Below the pieces are notes generated by a model. The model was not told where the DNA came from. It searched no databases and saw nothing but the letters and a program-made list of their open reading frames with translations. From NCBI RefSeq assembly GCF_900101545.1, contig NZ_FMZU01000015.1, forward strand, positions 62,001-126,000: 64,000 nucleotides of DNA, read 5' to 3'. The position numbers and the translations under genes are program-made. This DNA is from Variovorax sp. CF079. Lineage in GTDB: Bacteria > Pseudomonadota > Gammaproteobacteria > Burkholderiales > Burkholderiaceae_C. Within the stretch, counting starts at the first letter, position 1; each line of letters opens with the position of its first letter. This document shows, piece after piece, positions 35,079 to 43,172 of this stretch.

Positions 35079-35655
35079 CGCTCTTGCGCTGGATGATGCG
35101 CGACACCAGCCCGTAGTCGATCGCCTCCTCCGCCGACAGCCATCGGTCGCGCTCGATGTCGGCGAGCACGGCGTCCAGCGGCTTGCCGGTCTCGCGCGCG
35201 ATCGCCTGGGCGACGCGCGTGCGAGCTCGCAGGATCTCGCGTGCGTGGATGGCAATGTCGCTGGCCGGCCCGCCCGCGCCGCCGCTCGGCTGGTGAATGA
35301 GGAAGCGCGTATTGGGCAGGCAGAAACGCCGCTCGCGCGGCACCGCCAGGTAGAGGTGCGTGGCGGCGCTGCCGACCCAGCCGGTGCCGATCATGTTCAC
35401 CGGCGCGCTGATGAAGCGCACGAGGTCGTGGATGGCATCGCCCGACTCCAGGTGCCCACCCGGCGAGCTGACCAGGATGTCGATGGGTTCCTGGCTGTCG
35501 GCGTCGAGGGCGATGAGCCGGCGCGCCACGTCGGCGGCCGACTGGTCCGTGATGGCGCCGAAGATCAGTAGCGTGCGCGATTTGAAGGCCTTCTCTTCCA
35601 GGTACGAGCTGCGCTGCTCGAGCGTGGTGGAAGGCGGGAGGTCCGGGGTTTCCAT
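35065..35655 (-). CDS. ClpP-family serine protease (divergent paralogue)
   Basis: A 196-residue ClpP/crotonase-fold protein. The triad is recognisable as S96 (GWVGSAATHLYLA), H121 (RFLIHQP) and D170 (DRWLSAEEAIDYGL). The nucleophile region differs from housekeeping ClpP, which has GMAASMGA there, and no clp ATPase gene or trigger factor is nearby. The protein begins METPDLPPST with no obvious propeptide. It may form an alternative or mixed ClpP ring, or act alone. The gene stands by itself, ending convergently with RidA. Confidence 0.87.
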   Translation of the reverse strand: METPDLPPSTTLEQRSSYLEEKAFKSRTLLIFGAITDQSAADVARRLIALDADSQEPIDILVSSPGGHLESGDAIHDLVRFISAPVNMIGTGWVGSAATHLYLAVPRERRFCLPNTRFLIHQPSGGAGGPASDIAIHAREILRARTRVAQAIARETGKPLDAVLADIERDRWLSAEEAIDYGLVSRIIQRKSELRP

Positions 35656-35725
35656 GGGGCTCCTTGCGCTGTCGAACGAAGCCCCAGTGTGGTGACCGCG
35701 CCCGGCTTTGGCAAGCGGCCGCAGC

Positions 35726-36487
35726 TCAGCCTGCGAGACGGCCCGCGTTGAGTCGCAGCACCCGGTCGCAGCGCTTGGCCAGACTCTCGTCGTGCGTGAC
35801 CACGACGAAGGCCGTGCGGCGCTCGTGCGCGAGCTGCAGCATCAGCGCGAACACGCTGTCGGCCGTGTTGCGGTCGAGGTTGCCGGTGGGCTCGTCGGCC
35901 AGCACGCAGTCGGGCTGGGTCACGAGCGCGCGCGCAATGGCAACACGCTGTCGCTCGCCGCCCGAAAGCTCGGCCGGCCGGTGGTGGGTGCGTTCGGCCA
36001 GTCCCACGGCGGCCAGCATCAGGTTCGCGGCCCGTGCCGCGGCCTGCGGCTCGGTACGGCGGATCTTCAGCGGCATCGCGACGTTGTCGAGCGCGCTGAA
36101 CTCCGGCAGCAGGTGGTGGAACTGGTAGACGAAACCCAGGTGCGCATTGCGCAGCCGGCCCTGCTCGGCCGCATCGACATGCGCGATGTTCTTGCCGTGC
36201 AATTCCACGCTGCCGGCCGTGGGCGCATCGAGCCCGCCCATCAGGTGCAGCAGCGTGCTCTTGCCCGAACCCGAGGCGCCGACGATGGCGAGCGTCTCGC
36301 CCGCGCGCACGTCGAGGTCGACGCCGTGCAGCACGGTGAGATCGATGCGGCCTTCGTGGAAGCGCTTGGTGAGGCCTCTGACTTGCAGGACGACCCCATC
36401 GGCGCCGGGCCGCCCCAAGCCGATGGCAGCCCCCTCGGGGGGCAGCGAGGACACGTCAGTGCCGAGCGTGGGGGCCCGCTTATTCAT
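35726..36487 (-). CDS. lolD: LolD-like lipoprotein-releasing ABC ATPase
   Basis: A 253-residue ABC ATPase of the LolD/MacB group, with Walker A GASGSGKST, Q-loop FVYQFHHLLPEFSALDNV (typical of LolD), signature LSGGERQR and Walker B CVLADEPTGNLD. It extracts lipoproteins from the inner membrane together with the LolC/E-type permease encoded immediately upstream, whose stop it overlaps by 8 bp. The first 27 residues are unusual: they are encoded by a copy of the dispersed GC-rich repeat (36405-36487) and are not part of the ABC fold. A start further downstream is possible. Confidence 0.92.
   Translation of the reverse strand: MNKRAPTLGTDVSSLPPEGAAIGLGRPGADGVVLQVRGLTKRFHEGRIDLTVLHGVDLDVRAGETLAIVGASGSGKSTLLHLMGGLDAPTAGSVELHGKNIAHVDAAEQGRLRNAHLGFVYQFHHLLPEFSALDNVAMPLKIRRTEPQAAARAANLMLAAVGLAERTHHRPAELSGGERQRVAIARALVTQPDCVLADEPTGNLDRNTADSVFALMLQLAHERRTAFVVVTHDESLAKRCDRVLRLNAGRLAG
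36405..36487. repeat. Dispersed palindromic repeat, copy 1 (inside the lolD 5' end)
   Basis: The unit opens with CCGGGCCGCCCCAAG and has the palindrome GCCCCCTCGGGGGGC at 36429-36443, followed by GCAGCGAGGACAC and a GAGCGTGGGGG tail. Related copies are at 37747-37820 and, inverted, at 49403-49473. Here it overlaps the lolD-lolC junction, so it is translated as the N-terminal extension of LolD. Confidence 0.85.
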
Positions 36488-37736
36488 AGCGCAAGGCCTC
36501 CGCAGGGTTGACGCGGCTGGCGCGCCAGCTCGGGTAGAGCGTGGCCACGAAGGACAGCGCAAGCGAGATCAGCGCGATCGGCATGATGTCGCCGCGCTGC
36601 GGATCGCTCGGCATCTTGCTGATGAGGTAAATGTCCTGCGGCAGGAAGCGCGCGTTGAAGAGCCGCTCCAGCGCCGGCACGATGACGTCGATGTTGTAGG
36701 CGATGCCCAGGCCCAGCAGCAGCCCGCCGAGCGTGCCGATCACGCCCACCATCGCGCCCTGCACGACGAAGATGCCCATGATGCTGCGCGGGCTCGAGCC
36801 CAGCGTGCGCAGGATCGCGATGTCGGCACGCTTGTCGGTCACCGTCATCACCAAGGTCGAGACCAGGTTGAAGGCCGCGACCGCGACGATCAGCGTGAGG
36901 ATGATGAACATCATGCGTTTCTCGACCTGCACGGCCGCGAACCAGGTCTTGTTCTGGCGCGTCCAGTCGCGGATCAGGAATTCGCCGGGCAGCGTGACGG
37001 CCAGCTGATCGGCCACCTCGCGCGCCTGGTGCAGGTCCTTGAGCTTGAGGCGCAGGCCGCTCGGCCCTTCGAGCCGGAACACGCGGGCCGCGTCCTGCTC
37101 GTGGATCATCGCGAGCGCCGAGTCGTATTCGTAGTGGCCCGAATCGAAGGTGCCGACCACGGTGAACTGCTTCAGGCGCGGCACCACGCCGGCCGGCGTG
37201 ACCTGGCCGCCGGGCGCGATCAGCGTGACCTGGTCGCCCACGCGCACGAAGAGCGAGCGCGCCAGCTCGACGCCGAGCACGATGCCGAATTCGCCCGGCA
37301 CCAGCTTCGCCAGTGCACCATGTTGCGCGGTGGTGGAGATGTCGGTCACCTGCGGCTCCAGCGAAGGCTCGATGCCGCGCACCAGCGTGCCTTTCATGTC
37401 CTCGCCGCGCGCGATCAGCGCCTGCGCGGCGATGAAGGGCGCGACGCCGACGACGTTGGGGTTCTTGCGTGCCGCCGCGGCGATCGCATCGATGTCGGCC
37501 AGTGCCTGGCCGTCGCGCGAAAAGATCTCGATGTGCGAGATCACGCCGAGCATGCGGTCGGTCACTTCCTTCTGGAAGCCGTTCATCACGGAGAGCACGA
37601 TGATCAACGCCGCCACGCCCAGCGCGATGCCGAACATCGAGACGCCAGAGATGAAGGAGATGAAGCCGTTGCGCCGCGTCGCCCGGCCCGCGCGCGTGTA
37701 GCGCCAGCCGAGCTGCAGTTCGTAGGGGAGTCGCAT
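36480..37736 (-). CDS. lolC: LolC/LolE-family lipoprotein-releasing permease
   Basis: A 418-residue permease with the FtsX-like layout: N-terminal YELQLGWRYTRAG (the LolC/E hallmark) and helix 1 near residues 25-50. A large periplasmic domain follows, then three C-terminal helices. Its end overlaps lolD by 8 bp. Only one permease gene is present, so the complex probably contains two copies of this protein or a combined LolC/E (LolF-type) form. It transfers outer-membrane lipoproteins to the LolA chaperone. Confidence 0.93.
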   Translation of the reverse strand: MRLPYELQLGWRYTRAGRATRRNGFISFISGVSMFGIALGVAALIIVLSVMNGFQKEVTDRMLGVISHIEIFSRDGQALADIDAIAAAARKNPNVVGVAPFIAAQALIARGEDMKGTLVRGIEPSLEPQVTDISTTAQHGALAKLVPGEFGIVLGVELARSLFVRVGDQVTLIAPGGQVTPAGVVPRLKQFTVVGTFDSGHYEYDSALAMIHEQDAARVFRLEGPSGLRLKLKDLHQAREVADQLAVTLPGEFLIRDWTRQNKTWFAAVQVEKRMMFIILTLIVAVAAFNLVSTLVMTVTDKRADIAILRTLGSSPRSIMGIFVVQGAMVGVIGTLGGLLLGLGIAYNIDVIVPALERLFNARFLPQDIYLISKMPSDPQRGDIMPIALISLALSFVATLYPSWRASRVNPAEALRYE

Positions 37737-37746
37737 CAGGTATCTC

Positions 37747-37820
37747 GCCGGGCCGCCCCAAGAGAGACCTGCGCCCCCTCGGGGGGCAGCGATGACACGG
37801 CGTGCAGAGCGTGGGGGTCG
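37747..37820. repeat. Dispersed palindromic repeat, copy 2
   Basis: This second copy matches copy 1 (36405-36487) in its GCCGGGCCGCCCCA opening, central GCCCCCTCGGGGGGC palindrome, GCAGCGATGACAC stretch and GAGCGTGGGGG end. It fills the gap between the lolC start and the divergent RpfE-like gene, so it replaces much of the space available for their promoters. Confidence 0.85.
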
Positions 37821-37858
37821 TTCATCGCTCGGATTGTGGCATCCCGGACAATAGGCCC

Positions 37859-38821
37859 ATGCCCGCCTTGTCTACTTCGCACCATTTGCTGATCCCCTTC
37901 GCCGGCCGCAGCTCGCCGGCCTGCCGCGAAGCACTGACGGGCCTGCGTCTGCCGAAGCTGGAATCGCTGCTCTCGCGCTTGGCGCTGGTGCACGAAGACA
38001 CGCAGGACGAAAGCACGCTCTCGCCACCCCACGAACGTGCGCTGGCCGCGGCGCTCGGCATCGAAGCCGCCGATGGACAGATCCCGTGGGCGGCGCTGGA
38101 AGCGAAACAGGCCGGGCTCTCGCCTACCAGTGACGGCGACAGCTGGGGCATCGCAACCCTGTGTCACTGGCAGGTGGGCATCGACGACGTGGTGCTGGGT
38201 GATCCAGCCGCGATCCGGATCGACGCGGCCGAATCCGACGCCCTGCTCGCGGTCGCGCGCCCCTTCTTCGAGGAAGACGGCATCGCGCTGCACGCCACGC
38301 CCACGCCGGGCCGCTGGCTCGCGCAAGGCCAGGTGTTCGACGGCCTGGCCACCGCCTCGATCGACCGCGCGATCGGCTACCCCATTTCGCAGTGGTCACC
38401 GCTCGCCGACGGTGCCCGGTCGCTGCGCCGGCTGCAGAACGAGATGCAGATGCTGCTCTACACCGAGCGCGTGAACGACGAGCGCACTGCGCGCGGCGTG
38501 CCGCCGATCAATTCCTTCTGGCTCAGCGGCACCGGCCGCCTCCCCCCTTCCTTCGGCGACGCGCGGCCCACTGTCGCCGACGCGCTGCGTGCTCCCGCGT
38601 TGCGCGACGATGCCGCCGCCTGGACCGCGGCCTGGGGCGAGGTGGACGCCGGCCCGGTGGCCGAGCTGCTGGCCGTGTACACCGAAGGCGCCGACGTGGC
38701 GATCACGCTGTGCGGCGACCGCGGCGCGCGGCGCTTCGGCGTGCAGCAGCGCGGCCTGGCGCGCTGGGCCAAGTCCTTGTTCCAGCGAGAGAGCGCACCG
38801 GCCGTGCTGGAAGCGCTGTGA
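37859..38821 (+). CDS. RpfE-like conserved protein next to recJ
   Basis: A 320-residue soluble protein with a central conserved stretch RLQNEMQMLLYTERVNDERT followed by RGVPPINSFWLSGTG. I recognise this from proteins annotated as RpfE-type regulatory or cofactor-independent phosphoglycerate-mutase-like proteins that sit next to recJ in Xanthomonas and Burkholderiales. The metal-binding residues of true phosphoglycerate mutases are not obvious, so enzymatic activity is doubtful. Its stop overlaps the recJ start by one base (TGATG), implying coupled translation. The true biochemical function is unknown. Confidence 0.72.
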   Translation: MPALSTSHHLLIPFAGRSSPACREALTGLRLPKLESLLSRLALVHEDTQDESTLSPPHERALAAALGIEAADGQIPWAALEAKQAGLSPTSDGDSWGIATLCHWQVGIDDVVLGDPAAIRIDAAESDALLAVARPFFEEDGIALHATPTPGRWLAQGQVFDGLATASIDRAIGYPISQWSPLADGARSLRRLQNEMQMLLYTERVNDERTARGVPPINSFWLSGTGRLPPSFGDARPTVADALRAPALRDDAAAWTAAWGEVDAGPVAELLAVYTEGADVAITLCGDRGARRFGVQQRGLARWAKSLFQRESAPAVLEAL

Positions 38822-40530
38822 TGAAGATCGTCGCCCGAGACATCCCCCCGCGCAGCGCCTGGGCGCTCGAACAGGCCGGCGTGCATCCCTTGCTGGCACG
38901 GCTCTATGCCGCGCGCGGCGTGCAGGGCAAGGACGAGCTCGACGACGGCCTCGTGCGCCTGCTCGCACCCGCCACCCTGCGCGGCGCGCGCGAGGCCGCG
39001 GTGCTCCTGGCCGATGCGATCCGCGACGACAAGCGCCTGTGCATCGTGGCCGACTACGACTGCGACGGCGCCACGGCCTGCGCGGTGGCCGTGCGTGGCC
39101 TGCGCCTGCTCGGCGCGAAGCAGGTGAGCTACCTGGTGCCCGACCGCGTGATCGACGGCTACGGCCTCACGCCGCCGATCGCCGAGCGCGTGGCCGCGAG
39201 CGGCGCCGACGTGCTGATCACAGTCGACAACGGCATCGCGAGCGTCGAGGGCGTGGCCGCCGCCAAGGCGCGCGGGCTCGCGGTGCTGGTGACCGACCAC
39301 CACCTGCCCGGCCCGGCGCTGCCCGCGGCCGACGTGCTGGTGAATCCCAACCAGCCCGGCTGCGAGTTCGAAAGCAAGAGCATCGCGGGCGTCGGCGTGA
39401 TGTTCTATGTGCTGCTGGCCTTGCGCTCCGAGCTGCGTGCGCGCGGCGTGTTCGATGTCGCGACGCAACCCAAGCTCGATGCGCTTTTGCCGCTGGTTGC
39501 GCTCGGCACCGTGGCCGACGTGGTCAGGCTCGACGCCAACAACCGCCGCCTGGTCGCGCAAGGCCTGCGCCGCATCCGCGCTGGCTCCATGCCGGCAGGA
39601 ATTGCCGCGCTCTTCAAGGCCGCCGGCCGCAATGCGCAGGCAGCCACCACCTTCGACTTCGGCTTCGCACTCGGGCCGCGCATCAACGCGGCCGGACGCC
39701 TGGCCGACATGACGCTGGGCATCGAGTGCCTGCTGACCGAGGACGCGGCGCGCGCCGACGAACTGGCGCGCATGCTCGACGGCATCAACCGCGAGCGGCG
39801 CGACATCGAGGGCGGCATGCGCGAGCAGGCGCTGATGCTGGCCGAGACGCTGTTCGACGACAGCCAGGCCCCGCCCGCCGCCATCAGCGTGTTCGGCGCG
39901 GACTTTCATGAAGGCGTGGTCGGCATCGTCGCCTCGCGGCTCAAGGACCGCTTCCACCGGCCCGCCTTCGTCTTCGCGGCCAGCGCCGCCGACGGCAAGT
40001 CGCACGAGCTCAAGGGTTCGGGTCGTTCGATCCCGGGCTTCCATCTGCGCGATGCGCTGGACCTGGTGGCCAAGCGCCATCCGGGCGTGCTGCTACGCTT
40101 CGGCGGCCATGCGATGGCGGCGGGCTGCACCGTGGCCGAGGAACATTTCGAGACCTTCGAGCGCGCGCTGGCGCAGGTGGCGATGGAATGGCTCGATGCC
40201 GCAGCGCTGACGCGGCGGCTCGACACCGACGGGCCGCTGGCGCCCGAATACCTGCGCGTCGATCTGGTCGACACCTTGCACCGCGAAGTGTGGGGGCAAG
40301 GCTTTGCGCCGCCGACCTTCAGCGAAGAGGTCGAGGTCATCTCGCAGCGGCTGGTGGGCGAGAAGCATCTGGCGCTGAAACTCAAGCACCAGGGCAAGCC
40401 GGTGGACGGCATCTGGTTCGGCCACACCGAACCGCTGCCGCCGCGCGTGGTGATTGCGTTCCGGCTCGATGCCGACGAGTGGCAGGGCGTGCGGCGGGTG
40501 CGCTTCCTGGTGGAAGGCGCCGAGGGCTGA
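38821..40530 (+). CDS. recJ: Single-stranded-DNA-specific exonuclease RecJ
   Basis: A 569-residue DHH-superfamily 5'-3' exonuclease used in recombination and mismatch repair. The metal-binding motifs are present: D78/D80/D82 in VADYDCDGA, D136 in ITVDNG and D159-H160-H161 in TDHHLPG. The DHHA1 nucleic-acid motif RFGGHAMAAG follows, then the C-terminal OB-like domain. Length is normal for RecJ. The ATG overlaps the stop of the RpfE-like gene, and the Nudix gene begins 2 bp after its stop, forming a three-gene unit. Confidence 0.96.
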   Translation: MKIVARDIPPRSAWALEQAGVHPLLARLYAARGVQGKDELDDGLVRLLAPATLRGAREAAVLLADAIRDDKRLCIVADYDCDGATACAVAVRGLRLLGAKQVSYLVPDRVIDGYGLTPPIAERVAASGADVLITVDNGIASVEGVAAAKARGLAVLVTDHHLPGPALPAADVLVNPNQPGCEFESKSIAGVGVMFYVLLALRSELRARGVFDVATQPKLDALLPLVALGTVADVVRLDANNRRLVAQGLRRIRAGSMPAGIAALFKAAGRNAQAATTFDFGFALGPRINAAGRLADMTLGIECLLTEDAARADELARMLDGINRERRDIEGGMREQALMLAETLFDDSQAPPAAISVFGADFHEGVVGIVASRLKDRFHRPAFVFAASAADGKSHELKGSGRSIPGFHLRDALDLVAKRHPGVLLRFGGHAMAAGCTVAEEHFETFERALAQVAMEWLDAAALTRRLDTDGPLAPEYLRVDLVDTLHREVWGQGFAPPTFSEEVEVISQRLVGEKHLALKLKHQGKPVDGIWFGHTEPLPPRVVIAFRLDADEWQGVRRVRFLVEGAEG

Positions 40531-40532
40531 AG

Positions 40533-41414
40533 ATGCAAGCCGCGCGACCCGATGCGCCGCCGGCGCCCATCCGGCCCGCCGCCACCGTGCTCATCTGCCG
40601 CGACAGCGCGGCCGGGCCCGAAGTCCTCATGATCCAGCGCCATGCGCTGTCGGACGTGCATGGCGGTTCCTACGTCTTTCCCGGCGGCAAGGTGGATCCG
40701 GCGGATGCCGGGCTCGACGCGCAGGCGCGCCTGGACCAGGAACCCGATCGCCTGCACGCGCTGCTGAACGACGAGGACATCGATGCCGCGACCGCCGCGG
40801 CGATCCATGTGGCGGCGGTGCGCGAAGTCTTCGAGGAATGCGGCCTGCTGTTCGCGCAGGGACTCGACGCCGAAGCCCTGCGGCAGGCGGCCGCGCTGGC
40901 CGCGGCCGGCGTCGCCTTCAACGACATGCTGGGCCGGCTCGGCCTGCGCCTGGACACGCGTGCCCTGCGGCCGTGGTCGCGCTGGATCACGCCGCTGCAG
41001 GCCTTGTCATCGCCGGGCAAGCGCTTCGACACGCGCTTCTTCATCGCCGCCGCGCCCGCCGCGCAGCATGCGCGGCACGATGCGCACGAGGCCGTGCACA
41101 GCGACTGGCTGCAGCCACGCACCGCGCTCGAAAGCTACTGGCGCGGCGACATCGTTCTGGCCGCGCCGCAGATCATGAGCCTCGCGCACCTGGGCCGCTT
41201 CAACAGCGTCGATGCGATGCTGGCCGAGGCCGACAGCCGCCCGCCCTGCCTCGTGCGGCCGCACACCTTCGAGATCGAGGGCATGCGCGCCACCGCCTAC
41301 CCCGGCGACGACCGCCATCCGGAGCGCATTCGCGTCATGCCCGGGCCGCTGCGTCTGGTGCTGCGCGGCCGGCGGCTGGAGCCACCGGACGGCTTCGACG
41401 GGTTCTGGCGCTGA
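40533..41414 (+). CDS. Nudix hydrolase with interrupted Nudix box (NUDT19-like)
   Basis: A 293-residue protein whose Nudix box is split. The glycine part (VFPGGKVDP, residues 48-56) and the catalytic part REVFEECG (97-104) are separated by about 40 extra residues instead of the usual dozen. The same arrangement occurs in NUDT19/coenzyme-A-diphosphatase-type enzymes. The acidic residues needed for metal binding are intact. It probably hydrolyses CoA derivatives or related diphosphates. It begins 2 bp after recJ. Confidence 0.85.
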   Translation: MQAARPDAPPAPIRPAATVLICRDSAAGPEVLMIQRHALSDVHGGSYVFPGGKVDPADAGLDAQARLDQEPDRLHALLNDEDIDAATAAAIHVAAVREVFEECGLLFAQGLDAEALRQAAALAAAGVAFNDMLGRLGLRLDTRALRPWSRWITPLQALSSPGKRFDTRFFIAAAPAAQHARHDAHEAVHSDWLQPRTALESYWRGDIVLAAPQIMSLAHLGRFNSVDAMLAEADSRPPCLVRPHTFEIEGMRATAYPGDDRHPERIRVMPGPLRLVLRGRRLEPPDGFDGFWR

Positions 41415-41425
41415 CAATCAGCGTC

Positions 41426-42031
41426 ATGGAAGTTCTCACCCTGACGGCCCTGATCTTCTTCGGTGCCTACCTGATCAAGTCCCGCGAGCAGAAGCGGCGC
41501 GTCGCGCTCCTTGCCAGCCATCTCGGCAACTACCAGATCGAACACCTGATGGAGAACCTGACCGAGGGCTACCTGCGCTGCCTCGGCGAAAACGACCCCG
41601 AGCGCCGCGATCAGATCTGGAGCCTGCTGGCCACCAGCGAGCAGACGCTTGCCGGCCAGTTCACGCGCTTCGCCGCAGAGTTCTCGAAGGTCGGCGCGGC
41701 CGACGCGCGCGTGAGCAAGTTCCCGATCGCCCTGCCCTTCGCGCAGGCGCTGTTTCCCGGCAGCAGCTTCGACATGCGCGAGGCGCTGGCGATCCACGCG
41801 CGGGGCATCGCCGATGCGGTAGCGAACAGCGCTCAGCGCACGCCCAAGAGCAAGGCCTTCACCCTGTCGGCCGAGCTCTTCCTCATGCAGCACACCTGCC
41901 ACTGGTTCTGCAGGTCGAAGGCGGTCGCCTCGGCACGGCTGCTGGCGCGCCACAAGACCTCCTACGCGCAGGTGCTCGATGCGGTGGCGCCGGCGACGCG
42001 GCGCGCCTACGGTGCATTGGTAGGCGGTTGA
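41426..42031 (+). CDS. Hypothetical membrane-anchored protein
   Basis: A 201-residue protein starting MEVLTLTALIFFGAYLIKS, a single N-terminal membrane helix with the rest probably cytoplasmic and helical. I recognise no family. It follows the Nudix gene by 11 bp and may be part of the recJ unit. Its 3' end overlaps the convergent nucleotidyltransferase-fold gene by 25 bp. Codon use resembles the neighbours, so I regard it as genuine. Confidence 0.65.
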   Translation: MEVLTLTALIFFGAYLIKSREQKRRVALLASHLGNYQIEHLMENLTEGYLRCLGENDPERRDQIWSLLATSEQTLAGQFTRFAAEFSKVGAADARVSKFPIALPFAQALFPGSSFDMREALAIHARGIADAVANSAQRTPKSKAFTLSAELFLMQHTCHWFCRSKAVASARLLARHKTSYAQVLDAVAPATRRAYGALVGG

Positions 42032-43131
42032 CGCCGCGGCGCTCGCGGCCGACTGGCGCCGGCAAGCTCTAGCACCATGGTCAGCTGCCCCGCGATCGAC
42101 GGGTGGTGCTGCGCCAGCAGACGCGTGCCTTCGGCAATGCGGCTGCGCCATCCTTTGCCGCGGCCCATGATGTCCTCGGCTGCCTCGTGGAGCGCATACG
42201 GGGAGCGCTCGAGTGCATGCGAAACAATGGCGGCGACCTGCCCCGCATCCTTCTGGATCTTGGTGCGGAACGCCTCTTCGCGCTCGGCCATGACGACCAG
42301 CTTGTGCAGCGCGTAGCGCACCGGCGACGGTATGTTCACCATCAGCGCGTGTTCCCCCGAGATCACGGCTGTCTGGGCGATCTTCTCCCGGGAGAATTCC
42401 ATGAACTTCAGAGGCTGGAGATTCACCTTGAGCGGCTCGTGCCGGTAAACCGCATCGCTCCTACCGGCGGTCGTCAGCAGATCGATCCGCATTTCGCCAC
42501 CCTTGGAATTCAGGTAGGTGGCGCCAGCCCCGCTCGCGATCGACTTCACCGGAAGCAAGCCCATCTGAAGCGAAGTGATCGCGTCGTGCACGTCGGACTC
42601 GGTGTTCGTCGGCAAGGCAAGCGACACATTCTTGCCCGCGTGCGCGAAGTCGATGTCGTTCGTCTTCCAGCCCCCCGTCCACCGCACGCCGAGCATGTTC
42701 CCCATCGCGATGAACGCATGTGTGCCGATCAGCACGCCGCCGGCGTTGAAAAAGCCATGCTCCGAGAGCCTGTTGATCACCTTGAAGTGCTGGGGCGTCA
42801 CGTTCAGGCAGCCAAGCGAAGTGCATGCGCTGGCGAGCCTGGCCAGGCCATCGTGGCCATGCGACTTGCCTTCGGAGCGCAGCCCGATGAGCTCACGCAG
42901 GCGCTCATCGTCGGGCCCGAGATAGACCTGGTGGTTCCTGCCGGCCAGATCGCGGAACTGCCAATACCAATAGATGACGCCCTTGACCTCCTTCCTGTTG
43001 AAGGAACCGCTCAGATCTGCGATCGAGCGATCGAGCATGCGCGCCTGCGCCTGCTCGACCAGTTCGGCGAAGTTGGTCTGCGCCGAGAGCGACAGGTCCT
43101 CGAAGAGCGAGGGTTCGGAGACAGTGGCCAC
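42007..43131 (-). CDS. GSU2403-type nucleotidyltransferase-fold protein
   Basis: A 374-residue protein whose middle part has the minimal nucleotidyltransferase pattern GGVLIGTHAF followed about 20 residues later by WKTNDIDFAHAG, where DID gives the metal-binding pair. This fits the NTP_transf_8/GSU2403 family. No ATG is available; I place the start at the GTG 43129-43131, immediately next to a 12-bp inverted repeat. The codon use is less GC-biased than its neighbours. Related nucleotidyltransferase-fold genes include toxin and mobile-element proteins, but no antitoxin partner is visible here, so the role stays open. Confidence 0.72.
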   Translation of the reverse strand: MATVSEPSLFEDLSLSAQTNFAELVEQAQARMLDRSIADLSGSFNRKEVKGVIYWYWQFRDLAGRNHQVYLGPDDERLRELIGLRSEGKSHGHDGLARLASACTSLGCLNVTPQHFKVINRLSEHGFFNAGGVLIGTHAFIAMGNMLGVRWTGGWKTNDIDFAHAGKNVSLALPTNTESDVHDAITSLQMGLLPVKSIASGAGATYLNSKGGEMRIDLLTTAGRSDAVYRHEPLKVNLQPLKFMEFSREKIAQTAVISGEHALMVNIPSPVRYALHKLVVMAEREEAFRTKIQKDAGQVAAIVSHALERSPYALHEAAEDIMGRGKGWRSRIAEGTRLLAQHHPSIAGQLTMVLELAGASRPRAPRRQPPTNAP

Positions 43132-43167
43132 GGTTATACTGCGGAGTCCTTCCTGCGCAGTATAGCC
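43132..43167. promoter_or_regulatory. Inverted repeat abutting the nucleotidyltransferase start
   Basis: Arms GGTTATACTGCG (43132-43143) and CGCAGTATAGCC (43156-43167) match in 11 of 12 positions around a 12-base spacer that contains AGGAAGGA on the minus strand. TATACT in the distal arm could be a -10 box. The element lies exactly between the outer-membrane-like gene and the proposed GTG start, suggesting autoregulation or control by an unlinked repressor. Confidence 0.55.
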
Positions 43168-43172
43168 ACGCT

